Positions 57,334 through 64,000 of a stretch of DNA of 64,000 bases are shown here, piece after piece. The translations under genes were made by a program, and so were the position numbers. A model generated the notes under the pieces. It saw nothing but the letters and a program-made list of their open reading frames with translations, had not been told where the DNA came from and made no database searches. Positions within the stretch are counted from its first letter, which is position 1. Each line of letters begins with the position of its first letter. This DNA is from an uncultured Bacteroidales bacterium (lineage in GTDB: Bacteria > Bacteroidota > Bacteroidia > Bacteroidales > Bacteroidaceae). Location of the stretch: the NCBI GenBank assembly GCA_902801485.1, contig CADCIP010000006.1, forward strand, positions 1-64,000. Direction: 5' to 3'.

Positions 57334-58001
57334 TGGAGTGGTTACTTGATATTTTGCAGGAGATGGGAACCACACTCCGGCTTCCAACATCTTTCGTCGT
57401 AATAGAGTTCATCGGGACATTTGCCTTTGCACTCTCCGGAATCCGTTTGGCGTCGGCTAAGCACTTCGATGTCTTCGGTGCCTGGATTGTAGGTATGTCC
57501 ACAGCCATTGGCGGAGGAACCATGCGAGACCTGATGTTAGGTGTAAACCCATTCTGGATGACTAACAGTATCTATTTCATCTGCTGCGGCTTGGCTGTTA
57601 TATGGGTAATGTCCTATGGTAAGTATCTCATTCGCCAGAAGAATACCCTGTTCATTTTCGACACCATAGGACTGGCACTGTTTAATGTTATTGGTATTGA
57701 GAAAACCCTGAATATGGGCTTTCCTTATTGGACGGCTATTACCATGGGAACCATAACGGGTGCCGCAGGCGGTGTAATCCGCGATGTGTTTATCAACGAG
57801 GTACCCCTCATCTTCCGCAAGGAGATATACGCGTTGGCTTGTGTGGCCGGTGGTTTAATCTATGTTGCAGGTATCAAATTGGGATTGTCTCTCGAGGTGA
57901 ATGCCCTGCTAAGCAGCCTCACAGTAATACTCATAAGGGTGCTTGCCGTTAAATACCATTGGATTCTGCCCCGACTGAAGGGCGAAGAAGACCTAACCTA
58001 A
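57333..58001 (+). CDS. TRIC/UPF0126-family ion channel, 222 aa
   Basis: The ATG at 57333 overlaps the pqqD-like stop (TGATG); the longer frame would reach into that gene. Seven membrane helices and the duplicated UPF0126 motifs are present: GGGTMRDLMLG near residue 57 and GAAGGVIRDVFINEVP near 143. Bacterial TRIC proteins form trimeric potassium-type channels. The link with the peptide cassette may only be shared transcription. Confidence 0.92.
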   Translation: MEWLLDILQEMGTTLRLPTSFVVIEFIGTFAFALSGIRLASAKHFDVFGAWIVGMSTAIGGGTMRDLMLGVNPFWMTNSIYFICCGLAVIWVMSYGKYLIRQKNTLFIFDTIGLALFNVIGIEKTLNMGFPYWTAITMGTITGAAGGVIRDVFINEVPLIFRKEIYALACVAGGLIYVAGIKLGLSLEVNALLSSLTVILIRVLAVKYHWILPRLKGEEDLT

Positions 58002-58011
58002 AAAAACAACC

Positions 58012-59244
58012 ATGAAACGAGTATTTTTATTATTTCTGTTCCTTCCATGCCTGGCAATGGCTCAGGTACAGCGTATCTATGACGAGAATGTCAGAACTCT
58101 TACTGTAATTGTGGACGACGACCCCACCCTACCTCCTATCTTGTCGTTAAGAAAAAGGCACTCTCTGTCTATCGAATGGGACGAGATGAGTCATAACTAC
58201 CAGCGATACATCTATCATTTGCAGCATTGCGATGCCGAATGGAAACCGTCGGACGAGATATTCGAAAGCGACTTCATGACGGGACTCAACAATCAGCTGG
58301 TAGAGGATTACGAGAAGAGTTTTAACACCACCCAGATATACACACACTACCGTCTGCGACTGCCCAACCAGCAACTGCGCCCTTTGCTAAGCGGCAACTA
58401 CCGTCTTCAGATTTTCCATGAGGACGATAACATATCAGAAGACACACCTGTGCTGGAGGTCCAGTTCTGCATGTACGAGAATGTAACAAACATCAGGACA
58501 CAGGTGAGCAGCAATACCGATGTGGATTTCAACAAAGACCACCAGCAGGTGACACTTGGCGTCGGCTACGGAACACTCAATGTGATTGATCCTCAGCGTG
58601 AGCTAAAGGTTGTGGTCTTCCAGAACCGACGCTGGGACAACCGTGTAACGGAACTCATTCCCAATATCCGTAACAATGCAGGCATAGAGTTTACACATAA
58701 CCGGAACCTTATCTTCCCTGCTGGAAGCGAGTTCCACAGGTTCGAGATTCTGGATATTCATCGCACCGCAATGGGTGTGGAACGCATAGAATGGTTCGAC
58801 CCTTATTACCATGCCACCCTCTTTGCCGAACAGCCTCAGCATAATTACACCTCTGTCAAGGACCAGAACGGTGTATTTGTACTTAGGAGCTCCGACGATA
58901 TAGATGATGACATTACTGCCGAGTATGTGGTGGTGCATTTCTTCCTGCAAACTCCCAGACTTCCGGGTGGAGATGTTTATGTCTGCGGACTTTGGACAGG
59001 CGAATCATTTCACCCTGACTGTAAGATGGAGTATGACGAGCTCCATAAGCAGTATCACGTCGGCTTATTGCTGAAACAGGGCTACTACAGCTATCAGTAC
59101 AGACAGGAAGACGGTTCAACGGCTCGGACGGAGGGTGATTTCTACCAGACAGAAAACGAGTATAGTGTTTTGGTCTATTATAGAGGTCAGGGAGCCCGTT
59201 ACGACCGTTTGGTAGGATATTCAACAACTAAAACAGGTGTATAA
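58012..59244 (+). CDS. Type IX secretion system plug protein (DUF5103), 410 aa
   Basis: A signal peptide (1-17, ending AMAQ) precedes the DUF5103 domain: YDENVRTLTVIVDDDPTLPP near 22, YIYHLQHCDAEWKPSDEIF near 63 and GGDVYVCGLWTGESFHPDC near 324. The family was found closing the SprA translocon of the type IX secretion system. This fits the T9SS-type tail of the BspA-like protein at 1346. The length is normal. It is 10 bp downstream of the channel gene, on the same strand. Confidence 0.88.
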   Translation: MKRVFLLFLFLPCLAMAQVQRIYDENVRTLTVIVDDDPTLPPILSLRKRHSLSIEWDEMSHNYQRYIYHLQHCDAEWKPSDEIFESDFMTGLNNQLVEDYEKSFNTTQIYTHYRLRLPNQQLRPLLSGNYRLQIFHEDDNISEDTPVLEVQFCMYENVTNIRTQVSSNTDVDFNKDHQQVTLGVGYGTLNVIDPQRELKVVVFQNRRWDNRVTELIPNIRNNAGIEFTHNRNLIFPAGSEFHRFEILDIHRTAMGVERIEWFDPYYHATLFAEQPQHNYTSVKDQNGVFVLRSSDDIDDDITAEYVVVHFFLQTPRLPGGDVYVCGLWTGESFHPDCKMEYDELHKQYHVGLLLKQGYYSYQYRQEDGSTARTEGDFYQTENEYSVLVYYRGQGARYDRLVGYSTTKTGV

Positions 59245-59249
59245 GCTAT

Positions 59250-60110
59250 ATGAAGGACTTTCGATTTCTTTTTTTGTTTTCGTTAACGTTTTGGTTACAT
59301 AGCTTCCACGTCTCAGCTATTACTTATGAGTGGGAAGACAGTACCCGGGTTTCCGATTTGCTTCTGCAGGCCCGACAGCACCTCAAAAACCAGAATACAG
59401 TTCTTTATTTTGCCCATCAGTTTCTAGGCATTCCGTATGTAGGCCATACGCTAGAAGTCAATAAGGAAGAAGAGTTGGTGGTGAACCTCAGACAACTGGA
59501 TTGCACCACATTTGTCGAGACCGTTACAGCGCTGACGTTGGCTTTTAAGCACGATGGATTAGGTTGGGACGATTATCTGGAGTGGCTGTTAACAATCAGA
59601 TACAATAATGGCAAGTTGGACGGTTATTGCAGCCGCAATCATTATTTCAGTCAGTGGATAGACAGCAACACACGTCTGGGCTTGGTAAAAGAACAGACAG
59701 CAACAGCATTTCCATTTATTGCCACCCAGTTGTTACAACTCAATTATATGAGTACAAATCCCGATCAGTACGCTATGCTGAAGGATAAGCCCGAAGACAT
59801 CAAGAAAATAGCTCAGCAGGAGAAAGCTGTTTCCGGCACAGAGATTCGGTATATTCCCGCCAGTCTGCTGAACGAATCGGAAAAGGAACTGAAATACGTT
59901 AGGGATGGAGACATTCTTGCCCTAGTAACCCAAAAGAGCGGACTGGACGTAAGCCATGTAGGATTTGCCGAGTGGGGAAAAGACGGAAAACTTCATCTGC
60001 TGAATGCCAGCAGCATACACAAGAAAGTTGTGCTAGAGCCTATGACGCTCTACCAATATATTCAGAAACATCCCTCAGTATTAGGAATAAGAGTAATAAG
60101 AATAAAATAA
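59250..60110 (+). CDS. DUF1460 N-acetylmuramoyl-L-alanine amidase-like protein, 286 aa
   Basis: A papain-like amidase family with cell-wall substrates. A signal peptide (1-24) is followed by FLGIPYVGHTLEVNKEEELVV, then LRQLDCTTFVETV with the catalytic cysteine near residue 91, and LDVSHVGFAEWG with the histidine near 235. Homologs from Bacteroides act on peptidoglycan fragments. It lies 5 bp after the T9SS plug gene and 7 bp before ampG, so all three share a transcript. Confidence 0.9.
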   Translation: MKDFRFLFLFSLTFWLHSFHVSAITYEWEDSTRVSDLLLQARQHLKNQNTVLYFAHQFLGIPYVGHTLEVNKEEELVVNLRQLDCTTFVETVTALTLAFKHDGLGWDDYLEWLLTIRYNNGKLDGYCSRNHYFSQWIDSNTRLGLVKEQTATAFPFIATQLLQLNYMSTNPDQYAMLKDKPEDIKKIAQQEKAVSGTEIRYIPASLLNESEKELKYVRDGDILALVTQKSGLDVSHVGFAEWGKDGKLHLLNASSIHKKVVLEPMTLYQYIQKHPSVLGIRVIRIK

Positions 60111-60117
60111 ATAAGCC

Positions 60118-61368
60118 ATGAAAACCAACAAAGGAGCTTTATGGGTACCAACCCTTTATTTCGCTGAAGCATTGCCTTATATGGCTGTGATGACTTTGTC
60201 TGTAATCATGTACACCAACATGGGGCTTACCAATGCCGAGTTGGCACTATATACTTCTTGGTTGTATCTTCCTTGGGTCATAAAACCCATTTGGAGTCCG
60301 CTAGTAGATGCCCTCAAGACCAAACGTTGGTGGATTCTTACTATGCAGATTCTTATTGGAGCAGCCTTAGCTGGAGTTGCTCTTACGCTTGATGCATCAT
60401 GGTGGTTGCGTGGTTCCTTGGCTTTCTTCTGGCTGATGGCTTTTGGTAGTGCTACGCATGATATTGCAGCAGACGGTTTCTATATTTTAGGGCTTTCCGA
60501 ACGTGACCAGGCACTCTATGTAGGTGTCCGCAGTACGTTCTATCGTATAGGTAGCATTTTCTGCCAGGGAGTAATTGTTATTATGGCAGGCTGGTTGCAG
60601 ACGGCCTTCTCCATTCCTGTTGCTTGGTGCATCACCTTGTTGCTTACGGCTGCCATCATGATTCTCTTAGCCCTGTGGCATAGTCGCATTCTGCCCAAAG
60701 TGGAAGATAATTCATCCCCCTCCGAGAAGATAGGGGTGGTGGCCCTCCTTTCCTCTTTCTATGAGACTCTGCGCGTGTTTTTCTCAAAGCCTGGCATTGT
60801 CTTTGCCTTGTTGTTTATGTTGTTTTTCCGTTTTCCTGAGGCCCAGTTGGCTAAGATGGCTCAGCCCTTTATGCTCAGGACAATAGGTGAGGGAGGACTG
60901 GAACTCGGTACAGCCACTGTGGGCTTTGCCTATGGTACAATCGGTGTATGCGGACTCCTTGCAGGTGGATTGATTGGAGGATGGCTTGTCAGCCGTAATG
61001 GTTTGCGCCGTTGGTGGTGGCCTATGATTCTGGCAATCTCCCTCCCAGATCTTGTTTATGTCTATTTGGCATATGCACAACCTTCCAATATGCTGATTAT
61101 CAATTCATGCGTTGCTTTGGAACAATTGGGCTATGGCTTTGGCTTTACAGCCTACTCCCTATTCTTGGTTTATTTTGCCAAGGGTGAGAAGAGTACTTCC
61201 GTCTTTAGCATTTGTACTGCTTTTCAGGCATTAGGTATGATGATACCGGGTATGTTTGCAGGTTATCTGGCTGACAGTTGGGGTTTCCTTATGTTCTTCT
61301 CCTTTGTCTGCCTCTGCTGCATGGTAACCTTTATCGTCAGTGCTTTGGTAAAGATTCCAAAGAATTAG
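60118..61368 (+). CDS. ampG: AmpG-type muropeptide permease (MFS), 416 aa
   Basis: Twelve membrane helices. Family motifs: TLYFAEALPYMAVMTLSVIMY at the start, LYLPWVIKPIWSPLVDALKTKRWW near residue 50 and GSATHDIAADGFYI near 117. AmpG carries anhydro-muropeptides into the cytoplasm for recycling. Its place right behind the DUF1460 amidase makes a small peptidoglycan-recycling unit. Its diverged relative is at 35264. Confidence 0.9.
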   Translation: MKTNKGALWVPTLYFAEALPYMAVMTLSVIMYTNMGLTNAELALYTSWLYLPWVIKPIWSPLVDALKTKRWWILTMQILIGAALAGVALTLDASWWLRGSLAFFWLMAFGSATHDIAADGFYILGLSERDQALYVGVRSTFYRIGSIFCQGVIVIMAGWLQTAFSIPVAWCITLLLTAAIMILLALWHSRILPKVEDNSSPSEKIGVVALLSSFYETLRVFFSKPGIVFALLFMLFFRFPEAQLAKMAQPFMLRTIGEGGLELGTATVGFAYGTIGVCGLLAGGLIGGWLVSRNGLRRWWWPMILAISLPDLVYVYLAYAQPSNMLIINSCVALEQLGYGFGFTAYSLFLVYFAKGEKSTSVFSICTAFQALGMMIPGMFAGYLADSWGFLMFFSFVCLCCMVTFIVSALVKIPKN

Positions 61369-61496
61369 ACAGTTGATATTCCTTGTTTTAAACAGGCTTC
61401 CATTACTTTGTTACTAATGGGTCTAACCCATGAGCAACAAAAACGGGAATTCACTGGATTTGTCCCAAACACACGGGAGGCAGCACAGAGCCGTTT

Positions 61497-62585
61497 TTAC
61501 TTACACATCACCAGTTTTCCAGTATTCAGCGCTTTCAGGAAGTCTTGAGAATCAACGGCACCAGGGAAAGTACAATGTGCCTTGCCTTTTCCCCCACCAA
61601 AGGAGATAGGCTGATTAGCCCAGAAATTGATGTAGCTAACAGGATATCCCTGAAGGGCAGGAAGGACTGCACGTGTCCACCATTCCGGATCTTCCGCATT
61701 CTCTCCCCCACTCTCAGCAACGCAGATGGGTTTCTGCCAACGCTGCCCCAACTGTTGAACAACGGAAAGATTCTGGCGGGCACGACGGACAAAGTCAGTC
61801 CGTTTTGCTTCTATGCCACCGGCAAGGGAATTATCGCGATAAACCTCCGTACCAAGAATATCCACATAGTCGGGTCCTGGAAAGCGTTCCAGATAATCAA
61901 CTGTCGAATGGGTTACACCGCTTACGGAAAAACAGTACAGAAGATTGGTGCATCCTTTCAGGCTAAGATATTGGTGAGTAAAACGCCAAAGTTTAATAAA
62001 ATCGCGACTAGTGCAAAGGTCGTGCCCCCACCAGAACCAACTGCCCTGCGACTCGTGGAAAGGACGGAAGATAAGAGGTATGAGTTGTCCTTCATCATCT
62101 CTCAATGTAAGAATGTAATCGGCAGCAAGATCCAGAAAATGGATAAACCTCTCTCGGGCTGCCGAATTCTTGAGAATCTTGCGAACCGTCTTGTAATCGG
62201 ACACATCCCATGCATCCTTACTTGTGGCAGGATTGTACATGTGCCAGGATATGGTGGTGATACCTCCCCGGCGGTGTTGCTCTACTATAGCTCTATGGTG
62301 CTGCTCCCAAGTGGAACCTGACATATAGTAGCCGTTCTGCAATTCTAACGGACAGAAATCTAGACTCAGCACCATTGGCCTGTGTCCGCAGAGTTCTTCC
62401 AAATCGCTTTTCTCGCACGCTCCCTTCGACCAATTCCTACCATAGAAGGTATCATCGTGATGCCCCATATACACCTTTCCGGCTGCAGCTGTTCGCTTAA
62501 GGCGCGAAATGACACCCTGCACATCCTGGGCATTCAGACAAAAGTGAAGAAAGGAGAAAAGCAGAAAAAAAAGTGACTGTTTCAT
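61497..62585 (-). CDS. GH26 beta-mannanase-like secreted hydrolase, 362 aa
   Basis: I start at the ATG at 62585 (MKQSLFFLLFSFLHFCLNAQ), which gives a signal peptide and clears the upstream gene; the longer frame overlaps it. The TIM-barrel domain has VYMGHHDDTFYG near residue 38, LSLDFCPLEL near 73, the acid/base E178 in RPFHES and the nucleophile E291 in CVAESGGEN. These match family GH26 (mannanase and mannobiohydrolase). It is downstream of two glycosyltransferase genes. Confidence 0.92.
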   Translation of the reverse strand: MKQSLFFLLFSFLHFCLNAQDVQGVISRLKRTAAAGKVYMGHHDDTFYGRNWSKGACEKSDLEELCGHRPMVLSLDFCPLELQNGYYMSGSTWEQHHRAIVEQHRRGGITTISWHMYNPATSKDAWDVSDYKTVRKILKNSAARERFIHFLDLAADYILTLRDDEGQLIPLIFRPFHESQGSWFWWGHDLCTSRDFIKLWRFTHQYLSLKGCTNLLYCFSVSGVTHSTVDYLERFPGPDYVDILGTEVYRDNSLAGGIEAKRTDFVRRARQNLSVVQQLGQRWQKPICVAESGGENAEDPEWWTRAVLPALQGYPVSYINFWANQPISFGGGKGKAHCTFPGAVDSQDFLKALNTGKLVMCK

Positions 62586-62602
62586 GTCAAAAAGGAATTG
62601 GT

Positions 62603-63439
62603 TTATTGTTTCTTGTGAAGAATCTGACGTATGCCGCCCATAAAGGTGGCCAGCATGTATTTGGCATAAAAGCAGAAAGAGTATCTGCACGGAGCAGACA
62701 AATATACCCCTGTTGCCTTACAAAGACGAACCATCATGTTAGAGAGATGGTACCAAGCGGACTTATTCCCATAGAAGGCACTGCCGGGACGCTGCCTGTA
62801 CTTATAGGTTACATCGCTACTTGTAAAACTGACTCGCTGAACACGGTCGGAAATCAGCAGCATGAACTGGCAATCTTCTCCGTTCCGAAGCGCAACATCG
62901 AACCGGCGGGAGCCAATAATATCCTTATGAATAGCCTTACCCCAACACACATAGAAATACCTGCGTGCCAAAACACAGGGCACATTTCTCTGATTCTCTT
63001 TGAAATCTTCTGATATATAAATGGGACGCTCTGTGTGCTCTCCATCGTCAAAAGCACAGACATTCGCCAAAGCCATGGTATCAGGTGTGGCAATAGCCAA
63101 TAACGCCTGAAGATAGTTATCTGTTACAAGGTCGTCGCCGTCAAGGAAGCAGATATATTCGCCTTCTGCCTCGTCCATGCCTATGTTACGTGCCAGACTT
63201 ACACCATTTTTCTCCGAATAGATCAGCCTGCATAAGAGGCTGGGATGTTCTTTCAGGAAATCCTCTATCTGAGACATATAAGGTTCCCTGGGACCATTCA
63301 GGATTAAAAGAACCTCGAAACGGGAATGGTCGAGCGTTTGACGGTCAAGCGTCGAAAGACATTCCCACAAAAAACTCTCCGGCTTATAGACAGGAATGAT
63401 TACACTTACTTCTATCTGTCTGGTTCTTTTATTCTCCAT
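62603..63439 (-). CDS. Family 2 glycosyltransferase, 278 aa
   Basis: A GT-A enzyme: VSVIIPVYKPESFLWECLSTL at residue 11, SLARNIGMDEAEGEYICFLDGDDLV near 80 with the metal-binding DGDD. The acceptor side ends in a basic region (CRYSFCFYAKYML). It adds a sugar to a lipid-linked or surface glycan. It begins one base after the stop of the GT4 gene, and 17 bp precede the GH26 start. Confidence 0.9.
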   Translation of the reverse strand: MENKRTRQIEVSVIIPVYKPESFLWECLSTLDRQTLDHSRFEVLLILNGPREPYMSQIEDFLKEHPSLLCRLIYSEKNGVSLARNIGMDEAEGEYICFLDGDDLVTDNYLQALLAIATPDTMALANVCAFDDGEHTERPIYISEDFKENQRNVPCVLARRYFYVCWGKAIHKDIIGSRRFDVALRNGEDCQFMLLISDRVQRVSFTSSDVTYKYRQRPGSAFYGNKSAWYHLSNMMVRLCKATGVYLSAPCRYSFCFYAKYMLATFMGGIRQILHKKQ

Positions 63440-63440
63440 A

Positions 63441-64000
63441 TTAACGTGCGTATTCCTGTAAATACTTCTGTACTGTATTGCTTATGTGGTACTGTTGGAA
63501 AGAACCGGCACACTGTTGTTTCAGTTGAGCTATCTCGTCGGCTGTAAGTGCAAGGAACTGCAACATGGCCTGACGGTAGTCTTCTTCGCTGCTACTCTTG
63601 GAGAGTATTCCATTCTTGCCGCTCTCCACCACATCGACAATACCACCTACTGGGCTGCATATGGGCACACCTCCCACAGCCAAGCACTCCAGCAGTGTTA
63701 CGGGCAACCCTTCCCATACAGACGGCAAGCACATACCATCGGCTTTCGCCAACATGGAAGGCACATTGGTACACAAACCCAAGAATTTTATACGGTCTGA
63801 GAAATAGGGACGAATCTGCTGCAGGATATCATCGTCTTCTTCGTTGCCGGCAATCAGCAATACCACATCCCATCCTTCCTTAATAAGTCTGTCGAACACC
63901 TTTACCAACACCAACTGGTTCTTAGCTTCTGTAATACGCCCTGGATGCAAAAAAACCTTGGTATGGGGAGTGATACGGGCTTCATCAACAGCATTACGGT
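63441..64000 (-). CDS. Family 4 glycosyltransferase, 5' part cut by the window edge
   Basis: The frame is open to the right edge, so the gene starts outside the window. HPGRITEAKNQLVLVKVFDRL is the donor-domain start; LLIAGNEEDD, IKFLGLCTNVPSMLAKADGMCLPS and WEGLPVTLLECLAVGGVPI are typical GT4 blocks, with the E-x7-E motif for the nucleotide sugar. The visible part holds the nucleotide-sugar-binding C-terminal half. The protein ends QKYLQEYAR. Confidence 0.88.
   Translation of the reverse strand, partial: RNAVDEARITPHTKVFLHPGRITEAKNQLVLVKVFDRLIKEGWDVVLLIAGNEEDDDILQQIRPYFSDRIKFLGLCTNVPSMLAKADGMCLPSVWEGLPVTLLECLAVGGVPICSPVGGIVDVVESGKNGILSKSSSEEDYRQAMLQFLALTADEIAQLKQQCAGSFQQYHISNTVQKYLQEYAR

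Noticed and set aside
60784..61080. 98-codon minus-strand frame inside ampG
   Set aside because: It is a shadow frame with no motif; ampG on the plus strand is complete.

Overview
The window comes from a member of the Bacteroidota, most likely the order Bacteroidales and close to Prevotella. I base this on promoters of the TTTG / 19-20 nt / TAnnTTTG type at about a dozen places, the two-subunit methylmalonyl-CoA mutase, a BspA-like leucine-rich repeat surface protein with a type IX secretion tail, a T9SS plug protein, Wzi, tandem short CstA transporters and an RNase P RNA ending in the usual PuAGCCGGGUU-type region. There is no rRNA or tRNA gene, and I see no integrase, transposase, phage gene or CRISPR array.

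Layout. 1-1.1 kb is gene-poor: a promoter, a truncated HU-like gene, a 122-bp multi-hairpin insertion between 21-bp direct repeats, and a heptamer minisatellite. 1.1-4.8 kb holds a small orphan protein, the BspA-like protein and a YoeB-type toxin-antitoxin pair. 4.8-9.4 kb is the methylmalonyl-CoA mutase operon, interrupted by a four-helix-bundle gene. 9.6-25 kb holds transport and secreted hydrolases: an AspT-like transporter, a 1741-residue endonuclease/phosphatase-GH43 protein, a GHL10 hydrolase, two CstA paralogs, a small beta-barrel, a sulfatase, an alpha/beta hydrolase and a Na/Pi symporter. 26-36.5 kb holds pyruvate:ferredoxin oxidoreductase, an AAA ATPase, DUF3667, mtgA, an OmpA lipoprotein, proS and a diverged AmpG-like carrier. 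36.8-39.7 kb holds two peptidases. 39.8-47.9 kb is a surface-polysaccharide region (cytidylyltransferase, LicD, flippase, WecA-GT4 fusion, Wzi, decayed sugar transferase). 48-53.3 kb holds zapA, rny, a HAD phosphatase, a BrkB-type membrane protein and rnpB. 53.4-61.4 kb holds a DegP protease, a kinase / signal-peptidase-like / PqqD cassette, a TRIC channel, the T9SS plug protein, a DUF1460 amidase and AmpG. 61.5-64 kb holds a GH26 mannanase and two glycosyltransferases, the last one cut by the window edge.

How it fits together. The genes describe a saccharolytic anaerobe that oxidises pyruvate with ferredoxin and makes propionate through succinate and methylmalonyl-CoA, imports peptides or pyruvate, degrades glycans with secreted enzymes, builds a capsule and recycles its peptidoglycan. 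The part least explained by known systems is the 55.1-57.3 kb cassette: a secreted small protein, an HPr-kinase-like P-loop protein, a Ser-His S26-type peptidase and a PqqD-type peptide-binding protein, with no radical SAM enzyme, cyclase or transporter. It looks like a minimal peptide-modification system. The other strong theme is short repeats: GC-rich palindromes confined to the left half and GTAAAT-type heptamer arrays, both of which also occur inside the coding end of the BspA-like gene.
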